Positions 1 through 8,947 of a DNA stretch of 64,000 bases are shown piece after piece. The translations under genes were made by a program, and so were the position numbers. Position 1 is the first letter of the stretch, and every line of letters begins with the position of its first letter. Below the pieces are notes generated by a model. That model had not been told where the DNA came from and made no database searches. It saw nothing but the letters and a program-made list of their open reading frames with translations. The DNA lies in assembly GCA_049487715.1 (NCBI GenBank), contig CP150575.1:1-64000 (forward strand). Reading direction: 5' to 3'. The DNA comes from Pycnococcus provasolii (Eukaryota; Chlorophyta; Pseudoscourfieldiophyceae; Pseudoscourfieldiales).

Positions 1-182
1 CTAACCCTAACCCTAACCCTAACCCTAACCCTAACCCTAACCCTAACCCTAACCCTAACCCTAACCCTAACCCTAACCCTAACCCTAACCCTAACCCTAA
101 CCCTAACCCTAACCCTAACCCTAACCCTAACCCTAACCCTAACCCTAACCCTAACCCTAACCCTAACCCTAACCCTAACCCT
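1..182. repeat. Telomere, CCCTAA array
   Basis: Uninterrupted tandem CCCTAA from the first base. Read outward, the strand is TTAGGG, so this is a chromosome end. The array is continuous with the variant block that follows. Confidence 0.98.
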
Positions 183-307
183 AATTGTAACCCTAATTGT
201 AACCCTAATTGTAACCCTAATTGTAACCCTAATTGTAACCCTAATTGTAACCCTAATTGTAACCCTAATTGTAACCCTAATTGTAACCCTAATTGTAACC
301 CTAATTG
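183..307. repeat. Variant telomeric block, 12-bp unit CTAATTGTAACC
   Basis: About ten perfect copies of the 12-mer CTAATTGTAACC (181-300) join the telomere to unique sequence. Each unit is one CCCTAA repeat alternating with a diverged TTGTAA hexamer. The regularity implies amplification of one mutated unit rather than scattered decay. Confidence 0.95.
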
Positions 308-1036
308 CCAGGCTGGCAGTTTGACCCACATGTTGAAAAAAAAATTTCGCCTCCGGTATGCGGCCGACCGTCGGCCAGCGTCGTGCAGAACGAAGCCAAT
401 AACAACAGCCATTTTTTTAACCCGCCGTTTCCGGCGATATCTTGTCATATCACCAAGTAGCGCGGTAATGTTATGTTGTTAAAAGTTATGGCCGCAAACG
501 ACGAAGGGAGAAAGTTGGGAGAAGATGGAAGAGGGCAGCGGCGGAACACGGGAGGAAGGATGGCAGCGCTGCCATTGGTCATTGCCCCGCGTACGCGTAC
601 GGAGGTCGTTACGCGATGAGGTGAGTGGGTGTTTTGTTTGGTGTTGGTTGGTGAACGAGAAGGTTGAGGTGTGGGATACCTCTTATGTGGAGGTGAGGAT
701 TTGGTTGGATAGGTGTCGGTGACGGCCCGAGGGTTTCCTCCCGGCCCGAGTGACGTACCTCCCTTTGGTGCGGTGCGCTCTTTTAGTTGTCGACGCGTTT
801 TTATATACGTTTGAGTATATAGTCGGCAAGGTGTGGCGTGGCGTGGCGAGGTGTGGTTGTCTTACACTTGTTACAACTTACTTTTACTTCAACTTATCTT
901 TACCTTAAGGCGTGAGCCAAAAGTGTGGAGAAGTGGAGCTTAAGGAGTGGTTGTGAGTGTGTTTTGGTGTGGCGTATACACGTTCTTTGACATTGTGGAG
1001 CTCGTGTTTGGTGTGGCTTGGTGTTCTTTGTTTGGT
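308..1036. other. Subtelomeric unique sequence, no gene seen
   Basis: No convincing coding region. A short + strand ORF at 525-722 has no recognisable features. The second half is T/G-rich (GTGTGG runs at about 830-1020). I see no RNA gene here. Confidence 0.6.
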
Positions 1037-1492
1037 TCAGGGTGGCATCGTGCGGTCACTGGTGTGACCTGACAACGACTGCGCCGGCGTGTCCACCATC
1101 ACCCGCACGCCGTAGAAGTCGATCTCCCGCGGTAACGTCGGCTGCGGCGTCGTCGCCTGGGGGGGCCGCTTCGCTGGCGTCGGCGGCCGTGCGCGCACAC
1201 CCTCCAGCTTGCCCTCCGCTGCCGCGAGCGCACGGTCGAAGCGCTGCACATCACCCAGGAAGGCGCGCGCCTTCGTCTTCACGGCGGCCGCCGTGGTATT
1301 TTTGTCCGCGAGATCTCGGGCGCGGGTGAGCGTGGCGTCCTGCTCCGTCTCCGCGCTCGCCGGCGGCACGTCCTGTCGGAACGCGTCGACGCGCGTGGCC
1401 AAGGCGGCTTTGATCTTGTCGATCTCGGCTTCCGCCTTGGTCACAGCGTCGTCGAAACGCGCTTGTTTGCTCGGGCTTATGGCGGTTGCCAT
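1037..1492 (-). CDS. Hypothetical subtelomeric protein (151 aa)
   Basis: I do not recognise this protein. The first ATG in frame is at 1492; the frame is open further upstream, but only with non-ATG codons. The first ~100 residues are charged, Ala-rich and probably helical or coiled coil (KQARFDDAVTKAEAEIDK). The tail is Pro-rich. About 150 bp upstream on its strand is a 10-bp-arm palindrome (1638-1667) also found upstream of the ORF at 11367-11909. Both ORFs also have an internal M-A-T start followed by a basic helical stretch, so they may be diverged members of one subtelomeric repeat or mobile-element family. Coding status is uncertain. Confidence 0.35.
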   Translation of the reverse strand: MATAISPSKQARFDDAVTKAEAEIDKIKAALATRVDAFRQDVPPASAETEQDATLTRARDLADKNTTAAAVKTKARAFLGDVQRFDRALAAAEGKLEGVRARPPTPAKRPPQATTPQPTLPREIDFYGVRVMVDTPAQSLSGHTSDRTMPP

Positions 1493-1637
1493 TGCCGAGT
1501 TCCCGCGCAGCTCCGAGTGATGGGCGAGGAAGGGGGTCGGGTGCAAGGCGGGACAACCCTACAAACCATTGCCGACCTTGTGCTACGCGGGAGCGCGGAA
1601 GGGCGGGAACCCCGTCTTTCGTTGCCCCAAGTAACCC

Positions 1638-1667
1638 CCAAATAGTCCGTTTTACTAGACTATTTGG
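1638..1667. repeat. Inverted repeat CCAAATAGTC-N10-GACTATTTGG
   Basis: Perfect 10-bp arms at 1638-1647 and 1658-1667 with a 10-nt loop. A near-identical copy lies at 11917-11946, and some flanking sequence is shared (TAACCCCCAAATA). The position is upstream of a minus-strand ORF in both cases. Confidence 0.85.
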
Positions 1668-1676
1668 AGCGTTATT

Positions 1677-1695
1677 AGGTTTAGGGTTAGGGTTA
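1677..1695. repeat. Interstitial telomeric repeat
   Basis: About three TTAGGG units, 150 bp upstream of the COX7c-like start codon. One of about nine such blocks in 5' regions across the window. Confidence 0.9.
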
Positions 1696-1845
1696 CCGTT
1701 TTACCTCACCCCGTGGATCTGTGTAACCCCGATTATTTTTTTATGTGTCCTACGGGTAGGGTTTCGTTTCGTTTCCTCTTCGCCTTCGCCTACGCCTTCG
1801 CCCTCGCCGACGTCATTTTATTCCTCCTTCCTTCCAAGTCCCAGG

Positions 1846-2481
1846 ATGTCGTCCTCGGCCGTGCTCCAGCAGTGCGCGCGCACGCTCGTGCGCTCAGCCT
1901 CAGGCTCATCCCGTCAAATATCCACGTCAGCCGTCGCGCGAGGTGGTGGCGGGCCTTTCGACTACGTACGTGCTCTTGTGTCTCGGTTGCTCTCTCTCGG
2001 GTGCTTTCATGGCTTTTGTTTCTTTCGCTCACTGTTGTTCGTGCACGAGGGTACTTCTTTCGTCTTTCTTGCCCTGGTTTTCTTCGCCTCTGGAGGGAAT
2101 GGTCCATCTTGTTGGTGTTGTGAGTGGTGGTGGCGGTGGTGAAGAGTCGTCCTGTTGGCGGTCCGGTTCGTCAACACACGTGGCGGTGTCCCCGTCACTC
2201 GTCATATATATATATAAATATATACTTGCCTTGCTGGTAAAAACAGGCAAAGCACGTGCATTGTCGCCAGCTCACACCCCAACAACGCACGCACATCATC
2301 ACACAATATTTAAAAAAAACATAATACACAGCACTACATCCACGCACCTCGCATGTACGACGTTGCGGGAATGCCAAACAAGCACCTCGTGTACGGATCC
2401 ATGTGCACGGTGGGTCTCCTTGGCGGATTCTTCATCCCACTCTATGCAATCTCCCACTCCCAGAAGAAGACCATGGGCTAA
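1846..2481 (+). CDS. Cytochrome c oxidase subunit VIIc-like protein, two exons
   Basis: Exon 1 is 1846-1965, the intron is 1966-2331 (GTACGTG at the 5' end, ACACAG at the 3' end, 366 nt), and exon 2 is 2332-2481. The intron is phase 0 and the product is 89 aa. Residues 1-32 form an Arg/Ser/Ala-rich mitochondrial presequence (ARTLVRSASGSS). Residues ~58-80 form one membrane segment (YGSMCTVGLLGGFFIPLYAI) with a short basic tail (HSQKKTMG). This layout, with a single helix followed by H-x-Q/K, matches small complex IV subunits of the VIIc type in the inner mitochondrial membrane; another small respiratory subunit is possible. No stop-free single frame covers it, so it is only visible once the intron is removed. 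It is the only protein gene in the window where I see a clear intron. Confidence 0.6.
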
Positions 2482-3188
2482 AGCAAACTCGTTTAGGAGT
2501 GGAAGTGGGAGTGGAAGTCACCGACATCCCATCACCTCCTGTTTTCTCCCAGAACACAATTCTGTAACCACGGGAGAACGCTCCAAAAAGGATACCATTA
2601 AGTATGTTAAGCATCTAAAAGGTCGTCAAGTGAGAGTGCTATCCGCACCATTAGTTATTCAAAGCCCTCTGGAACATCAGAACTCTCGTTGGCGCCCACC
2701 GCGCCGCGGTGAGCCTCGCCCACGTGCACGCGCACCGCCTGACCGCCTCGTGTCGCTCGAGGCACAAGGCGTCTTGTGCGTTTGGAACAAGAGTCACACA
2801 CCACGACCGACACATTTCCTGCTTTTGCCTTCTTTTTAGAGTTTTGTTGATATTACAGTGCGCACTACTACACAAAATACAGTACAATGTGAAAAAAACC
2901 ATAAACCTGTTGTTGTTGTTGTTGTCGTTGAAAAAGATGAGGTTGTTAGTTTGTTCGGGAATGGGTCTATCAAACTTAAATCGCACTGATTCTTGCGAAT
3001 TTTGTTAGCGAAATACCTCCCGATATTTCAATCTCCGCACTTCCGAATGAAGCGGCCGCAAGGAGTGGAACAATGGTTTGTCTCCTGCACCGTGATTAAC
3101 TCGTGGCGGATATCGTTTCACCCAAAAGGGAAAACAACAGAAAACATACCCCAAAATTAAAAACACAACAAATACGTACGTACCTAGA
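2482..3188. other. Convergent 3' intergenic region
   Basis: It holds the 3' UTRs of the COX7c-like gene (TGTAA at 2563-2567) and the glycosyltransferase on the other strand (TGTAA, minus strand, at 2853-2857). Long overlapping ORFs here are low-complexity and lack support. I see no RNA gene. Confidence 0.6.
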
Positions 3189-5192
3189 CTATGGAGAGTA
3201 CTTGCGCTGCGGCACAGACGGGAACATCGGTTTCCGATACTCCCATACCGCATAGCCTGTCGTACCGTCGCCTGCAGTGCCGTCGACGCCATAGACTTGC
3301 AATCGTTTCCACGAACTCCCACGGAAGCAATCAGAGGCATGTGCCACCACAACAGCCCTGCGAATGTCCCCGTTCCACCGAAGTGCCTCATTTACCGCTC
3401 CGGTGGTGTGAAAAAAAGCCACCGGCGCCCTTGCGTAGAAAACAACCGAAGGGAGATGCCTTCCCACGCAGCACACCGGCGCGCCGTCGTGCGCCGAAAC
3501 GTAGCGATGGGCATGTGCAGACGCGGCTCGTAGAGGCGCCTGTCTCACCGCGTCAACCGACCGAAGAGCTGCGGGGAACGCGGTTGCCCAGAAACATGCA
3601 AGCGACGCAAACAGCGCCGATGCCGCCGCCACGATTCGCCCGCCTCGGGCGAGCCAGATGCAAGATGCTGCAGCGGCGGCATAGCTTACGGCGCCAAGCA
3701 CGCCGACGCCGCTCGCGGATAGCTGCATGCCGATGCGTGCCGTTTCCGCGTCGTTCACTAAAGAGGCGAGCTGCGATGGCGCCGCACTCCACGCCACCGC
3801 CAGCAGTGTCAGCAGGGCGGCGGCAGCGAATGCCGCGGTGCCAACGCCTCGCTCCATCTCTCGATGATTCGCCAACGCGATACCGCCCAGGCCTGCGAGT
3901 GCGGGCACGCATGGAAGGTAATACGATGGAAGCTGCGAAGCGGAGACGGAAAAGCAGGCGAAGCTCGCGAGCGCCCAGCTCGTGAGAAGAAGGCGAAAGG
4001 CGTTCGCATCGGTGAGGCGCCTCGGTGGTGCCTGGGCACACATGCGCAGCACATTTACCACGACAGGTACGCCGAGTATGCCCAGAGGTCCTGCGCCAAG
4101 CAGCGTGCACGCGGCAGGGAACCAAGCTGGGCGTCCGCCATGGTGGTTGACACCAATCAACGCACGCTCGATGTGGTGGTAGCCAAAGAATGTGCCGATG
4201 TACTCCGCGCCATGGCGCCACACCATGAGCGCGTACCATGGCAGTGCCACCGCGCACGCGACGAGGATGACAACAGCGGCGCGGTGGGCGACCCGCCTTG
4301 CCTTCTCCATGAGCTCCTGTGACGAAAGTGCGTGAATGCGCCGTTCTGCGGCGAAGCGAAGAGCGTGGTACGTGCACATGACGACGACGGGAAGGGCGGC
4401 ACCCACAGGTCCCTTTGTTAGCGTCGCGGCACCGAGGATGGCGCCTGTCACAGCCCATCTGCGGTAGGATGTGTGCTTGCTTTTCTCGTTCGTTGTCTCG
4501 CGATCCGCCGCGAAGAGCGCAAGAATGCCAAACGCGGCGGTGCTCACGAAGCTGGCATCGGAAAGCGCCGCGCCGTACCAGATGGCGAAGAACGGAGCAC
4601 CCGCAACGGCGGCTGCGACGACGACGGCGCTATTGGCAGCGTTGTACTTCTGCGCGGCTCTTCCAACGGCTGCACACGTGAATATGCCCATGAGAATGCT
4701 GGGCATGCGCGCGGCGGCGACAAGAAGTGCTGGGTGATTTGAGGAGGGAAGCTGGGTGGCGATTTGTATGGCTGTTGCCATGGCCCAGTACGCGAGCGGT
4801 GGTTTGTCGAAGCGCGGCATGGCGTTGAACTGCGGCGTGACGTAGTCGCCCGTGATTGTCATCTGGTACGCCGCCTCCACGAAGAGCGGCTCGGTGTCGT
4901 CGACGAGTCCTACCGACGAGAGAGCTATGGAAGACGCTGCTGAAGCCACGAGAAGAAGTGCTGACGCATGAGAGCAGTGCTGTAGAGCTGGTGGTGGTGG
5001 TGGTGGTGTATGATTCTTATCGTCATCGCAAGTCTCGTAGTCAAATCTCGTGGAGGAGGAGAAGGAGGAGGAGGAGGTACGACGCGTGTGACTACCTGGA
5101 CGCACGAGTGGGTGTTGCGATTGAGAGTTTTTTCTGAATGGGGAACGAGTCGTGCGAGTTTGGTGCTGCCCAGTAGGAGTCGTCGTCACCAT
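3189..5192 (-). CDS. ArnT/GT39-like polytopic glycosyltransferase (667 aa)
   Basis: The first ~70 residues are Ser/Thr/Arg-rich and look like an organelle-targeting or cytosolic tail. The rest is a multi-span membrane protein. Just after the first membrane helix lies the family signature of GT-C transferases: an acidic pair D98-D99 followed by E101, then YQMTITGDYVTPQFN and F-D-K-P-P-L-A-Y-W (~128-136). This is the hallmark of the bacterial ArnT/PMT-like (PMT_2) family, which moves a sugar from a polyprenyl-phosphate donor to a lipid or protein on the non-cytosolic face. Further helices follow, with motifs ALPWYALMVWRHG and PSYYLPCVPALAGL. The resemblance is to bacterial or cyanobacterial enzymes rather than eukaryotic O-mannosyltransferases, so plastid placement or gene transfer is possible. 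Donor and acceptor are unknown. It diverges from the gene at 5729 across a region with telomeric repeats. Confidence 0.75.
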   Translation of the reverse strand: MVTTTPTGQHQTRTTRSPFRKNSQSQHPLVRPGSHTRRTSSSSFSSSTRFDYETCDDDKNHTPPPPPPALQHCSHASALLLVASAASSIALSSVGLVDDTEPLFVEAAYQMTITGDYVTPQFNAMPRFDKPPLAYWAMATAIQIATQLPSSNHPALLVAAARMPSILMGIFTCAAVGRAAQKYNAANSAVVVAAAVAGAPFFAIWYGAALSDASFVSTAAFGILALFAADRETTNEKSKHTSYRRWAVTGAILGAATLTKGPVGAALPVVVMCTYHALRFAAERRIHALSSQELMEKARRVAHRAAVVILVACAVALPWYALMVWRHGAEYIGTFFGYHHIERALIGVNHHGGRPAWFPAACTLLGAGPLGILGVPVVVNVLRMCAQAPPRRLTDANAFRLLLTSWALASFACFSVSASQLPSYYLPCVPALAGLGGIALANHREMERGVGTAAFAAAALLTLLAVAWSAAPSQLASLVNDAETARIGMQLSASGVGVLGAVSYAAAAASCIWLARGGRIVAAASALFASLACFWATAFPAALRSVDAVRQAPLRAASAHAHRYVSAHDGAPVCCVGRHLPSVVFYARAPVAFFHTTGAVNEALRWNGDIRRAVVVAHASDCFRGSSWKRLQVYGVDGTAGDGTTGYAVWEYRKPMFPSVPQRKYSP

Positions 5193-5728
5193 CGCACAGG
5201 AATAAGATCAGTCGGCGCCGAGTTCAACCAGCCCAAAGTCTGCAGAGCCGTGCATAAATAAGTAAATAGTTAAAGTGCAACGACTGTGTACGTGTGCAGT
5301 GTTATCTCATGGCAGCGCGCGGCATGTCGGCGAGGGAGTGACAGCCCCAGAGAAGTTGAAACAAGACGGCGAGAAAAGGCGGCGCGGATAAAGGTTTAGG
5401 GGGGGGGGAGATTGCCCCTAACCCTAAGCCCTAACCCTAACAGGTAACCCTAAACCCTAACCGGAGCTCCCCTCGCCTCTCCCCGGGCTTGCCGGACCGG
5501 ACGGACCTTATCGTAGAATTTGAAAGTTGCCCCTTTCCCTTTCCCTTTCTTTCCCTCCCCCGCGGCCAGCCCAAGGCCTTTCTTTCGTCTCCGTCGCCCC
5601 CCCCCCCTCGTTGACTGCCCAACCTCCCCCCGGCCTACTTCCTAGCAAGTCGTCGTACGGGCTCTCGTCCTCCTTAATTAACGGCAGTCAGCTCTTATAT
5701 CGCGTCGCTGGCTTGGCTGCTCCTCGTC
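5193..5728. promoter_or_regulatory. Divergent promoter region with interstitial telomeric repeats (5415-5462)
   Basis: It separates the divergent genes at 5192(-) and 5729(+). It holds a G9 run (5400-5408) followed by degenerate CCCTAA units (5415-5462) and pyrimidine-rich sequence. No coding region is seen. Regulatory status is inferred from position only. Confidence 0.5.
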
Positions 5729-6889
5729 ATGCCGCCGAAGACTGCTGCCACCGGCAAGAAACCAACGCACGGTGAGACTTCTGCAGGCGGATTCACCATG
5801 GTGGAGGCGCACACGCAAGTGCACAGGCACCTCGAGTTTGCGATTGAGCACGTCGCGCACACCGCCGAAGTCACGCGCGCCATGGAACGCGTGCCGCGCG
5901 AATGGGCCGTCCAGCTCGCCATGGACGCGGCGCAATCGGCGTGCAACCTCGCGTTCGTCAGGTACGAAAACCAACCCACAACCAGAGAAGCGCTCGCGTG
6001 GGCAAACTGGCTGCCGGAAAAACAACCACACCGCGTCACGTGTGACACGTGGGGGAGAGGCCTGCTCAAGTCGAGAAACGCACAAGTCATAGAAATGCGC
6101 GCGGGAGGGGCGGTGCACAGGCCGTCAACCGCGCCGCCAACCTTAACTGGCAGAATAACGACGGCGCGCTCAAGGCCGTCCACCGCGTCAACCACAACTT
6201 CGACAGGAGCAAGAAAAGCATCGACGGCGGCGGCTCCTGTGCAGAAGCAGAGACCAGCAACGGCGCAACCGTCGTCGTCGTCGATGCGTGCCGACAAAAA
6301 GAAGGTGAGAAGACCAGCAACGGCGCCACGCAAGCTGCCCACACCGCCTGGCATCAAGCCAGGGAACAGCTTGCTTGGAGGAAGAGATGCCGAGATGTTG
6401 CACGGGGATATCTCCAGGTCGCGTCCTGGAACGGCGGTGGGTTCGCAGTCCAACACGCCACGGCCCATCTTACCAACGAGATCGTCATCCGCTCGATCGT
6501 TTGCTGTACACAAACCTGGTATCTCTGCTATTCATGCCGCCGCTGCTACTGGCACGGCACCACCACCTATACGGCCTAGGCCCCAGTCTGCCATGCCGCT
6601 GGTGAGGCCGCCAAAGCCGCCAACAGCTGCAGCTGCCACAGCCACCACGTCGACGGAGGGGAAGGGCGATGTTCTTCCCGCGCTTCCGAGTTCGCGCGCG
6701 GGCGACATTGCTCGTACGTTCGCTCTTTCGCTCGGCAAGCCGTCGTCATCTGCAACAGCAGGCAGCGACGGCAGAAAGTGGGGCACGCGCCGCGCTACTA
6801 GCATTCTTGGAATGCTCAAATCCGCGCGTGAATCCGGTGACGGGTTGCGTGCGGATATGGCGTTACCCGAAAGCATATCGGAGCGATGA
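5729..6889 (+). CDS. Basic RP-x-T/S-A repeat protein of unknown function (386 aa)
   Basis: I do not recognise the family. Residues ~20-90 look folded (VHRHLEFAIEHVAHTAEVTRAM...CNLAFVRYE). From ~128 on the protein is disordered and basic, with a recurring R-P-[S/A/G/Q]-[T/S]-A element (RPSTAP, RPSTAS, RPATAQ, RPATAP, RPGTAV, RPQSAM). Such Arg-Pro-Ser/Thr-Ala repeats are common in cytoskeletal or axoneme-associated disordered proteins, but that is only a suggestion. A short unspliced intron near residue 75 (GTACG at ~5962) cannot be excluded. It converges with the malate dehydrogenase gene. A TGTAA motif lies at 6937-6941. Confidence 0.6.
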   Translation: MPPKTAATGKKPTHGETSAGGFTMVEAHTQVHRHLEFAIEHVAHTAEVTRAMERVPREWAVQLAMDAAQSACNLAFVRYENQPTTREALAWANWLPEKQPHRVTCDTWGRGLLKSRNAQVIEMRAGGAVHRPSTAPPTLTGRITTARSRPSTASTTTSTGARKASTAAAPVQKQRPATAQPSSSSMRADKKKVRRPATAPRKLPTPPGIKPGNSLLGGRDAEMLHGDISRSRPGTAVGSQSNTPRPILPTRSSSARSFAVHKPGISAIHAAAATGTAPPPIRPRPQSAMPLVRPPKPPTAAAATATTSTEGKGDVLPALPSSRAGDIARTFALSLGKPSSSATAGSDGRKWGTRRATSILGMLKSARESGDGLRADMALPESISER

Positions 6890-7094
6890 ATGAAAGCCTT
6901 CGAGCTGCTGCTGCTCACTTTGATGATTTTTTTTTCTGTAAAGTACCACAAGATTCTCCACTTGGCTATTTTTTTGGGGGGGGGATGAATTTGTGTGAAC
7001 ACTACCGGGTACGATATGGACAGCCGTTGGACAAAGTAAACCCAGTAGTTTCCATTACTGAATGAGCGAGAGATCGTAGGCTTGAGACTCAGCT

Positions 7095-8171
7095 TTACTT
7101 CTGGCCGAAGGCGATTCCCTTCTCGATGCTCGACTTGAGCTCCGGCTTGAGCTTTTCCAGACACTCCTCCTCGAACGGCGTGAGGTCGCCGACGGGGAAC
7201 ACCTCCTCCGCGCCGCGTGGTCCGAGCTTCACCTTGGACGCGAAGTAGTCGAGTCCCTCGACGACAGACGACTCGACGTACGCGCACTCGAAGACGGGCT
7301 CGCCGTTCATGCCGCGAAGGCACGACTCGGCGAATCGCGCCGCGGCGTACGCCATGGACAGCGTCGCGGATCCGGCGCCATCCTTCGCCTCAACAACCTC
7401 CGTGCCGGCATTCTGAATGCGCGTCGTCAGCGCCTCGATCTCCTCGGCGGTGTAGTCCGCCATGGGCGTCGCCTGGGAGAGGAGGGGCAGGATCGTGATC
7501 CCTGCGTGTCCGCCAATGACGGGAACGTCCGTCTCCACGACGTCGAATCCCTTGAGTTCCGCGAGGAAGGTGTTGCTGCGCACGATGTCGAGCGTGGTGA
7601 CACCGAACACCTTCTTGGGGTCGTACACGCCCTTCGCCTTGAGCACCTCCGCGGCGATGGGCACGGTGCTGTTCACTGGGTTTGAGATGATGTTGATCAC
7701 CGCGTTGGGGCAGTGTTCTCCGCACGCCGTCACGAGAGTCTTGACGATTCCCGCGTTGATTTCGAAGAGGTCGTCGCGCGTCATGCCCGGCTTGCGCGGC
7801 ACGCCAGCGGGGATGATGACGAGGTCGCATCCCGCGAGTGCGTCGCCTAGTTGGTCGTCACCTGCGTATCCCGCGACTTGAATCGAAGTGTTGATGTGGC
7901 TCAAGTCTGCGGCGACACCTGGGGTGTTTGCGATATCGTAGAGAGCGAGGTTGGTGACGAACGGGTTCATCTTCAAAAGCAGCGCGAGCGGCTGTCCGAT
8001 TCCTCCCGCGGCGCCTAGAATAGCAACCTTGCGCATTGAGGATGCCATTGCTGTTCCGCTGGCTGATCTGGAGCTGCTGCGTCGGCTGAGGACGAGGGAC
8101 TTTGCCGATCGCGCCACCCGCGGTGCGGTGCGACGAGGCAGGTGCTGCTGAGCTTGCGTAGACTTGAGCAT
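7095..8171 (-). CDS. NAD-dependent malate dehydrogenase, organellar (358 aa)
   Basis: Interconverts malate and oxaloacetate using NAD. Residues 1-45 are Arg/Ser-rich, a plastid or mitochondrial transit peptide; no PTS2 motif for the peroxisome is seen. The Rossmann loop is GAAGGIG at 53-59. The substrate arginines are R126 and R132 ([12 protein letters not shown]) and R198 (TTLDIVRSN). The catalytic pair is D195 and H222 (GGHAG). These are all canonical for the mitochondrial/glyoxysomal/plastid branch of MDH, and the length is normal. The start is the ATG at 8171, because the mature domain begins about 45 residues in. Its 5' region is shared with the divergent gene at 8948. Confidence 0.95.
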   Translation of the reverse strand: MLKSTQAQQHLPRRTAPRVARSAKSLVLSRRSSSRSASGTAMASSMRKVAILGAAGGIGQPLALLLKMNPFVTNLALYDIANTPGVAADLSHINTSIQVAGYAGDDQLGDALAGCDLVIIPAGVPRKPGMTRDDLFEINAGIVKTLVTACGEHCPNAVINIISNPVNSTVPIAAEVLKAKGVYDPKKVFGVTTLDIVRSNTFLAELKGFDVVETDVPVIGGHAGITILPLLSQATPMADYTAEEIEALTTRIQNAGTEVVEAKDGAGSATLSMAYAAARFAESCLRGMNGEPVFECAYVESSVVEGLDYFASKVKLGPRGAEEVFPVGDLTPFEEECLEKLKPELKSSIEKGIAFGQK

Positions 8172-8947
8172 GTTGGCGCGCCGTGTGTTTAGTGTGTGTG
8201 TGTGTGTGCGAGTGTGCGTTTGTGCGAGTGCGGGAGAGGGAGGGAGGAGGGAGGGAGGGAGGAGGCGGCGCCTTGCTTGTTTGGTGTGGTGCCAAGAGGA
8301 GTTTGGAGTTTGGTGGGAACCCTAACCTAGGAAGGGCACGTACTGAGGGGACGGAAAAATCCTGCGTAGAATCCAAGAGTTATCAGCACAGATTTTATGC
8401 CTTCTTTTTCCGAAGAAATTCGGGAAGAAAGGAATGGCCTGTCGTCACGATTCGTCAGGATTTTTGTGTGAGGTCAACCAGTTGGGGGTTTCCCATTTTC
8501 TTTGCTCAATCCCTGGTTCTGCGGCGCGTCGGCGGTCTGGTGGTACAATACTGTAATGTACGAACAGTGAGGTGAGGTGAGTGGACTGAGGAGTGAGGAG
8601 CACCCAGAGAGAGAGGCCCCAGGGGAGCTTAACAAGAGAGGCAACAGTCAAAAAAAAGGAATTCCGACAAATCAGCTGTGGCATCGCATTTCGGAGAAAG
8701 AAGAAGCAGCGCATGAACTTCATTTGAGCAAGTCGCATCCCCCCCTTCTCGCATCTCGCATCTGGCTGATTTTTTATCACAGTCCTGAGTCGGTTCCTGC
8801 CCTGCCACCTTGCATCCTTGCATCCTTGCATCCTTGCGTCGCGTCGCCCCTCCCTTCCACCTCACCAACCACACAACTCACAGCTCACAGCTCACAGGCA
8901 CCTTCATTTTCCCTCCGTTCTGAAAAACAAAGCTTGCAAGGAGGACC
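8172..8947. promoter_or_regulatory. Divergent promoter region between MDH and the two-TM gene
   Basis: No coding region seen. It has a GT-rich and a GGGA-rich purine tract (8185-8275), a short telomere-like CCCTAACCT (8318-8328) and a GCATCCTT microsatellite (about 8811-8835). Its regulatory role is inferred from position. Confidence 0.5.

Noticed and set aside
525-722. Small + strand ORF in the subtelomere
   Set aside because: No recognisable motif, Trp/Arg/Gly-rich composition typical of chance translation of GT-rich DNA.
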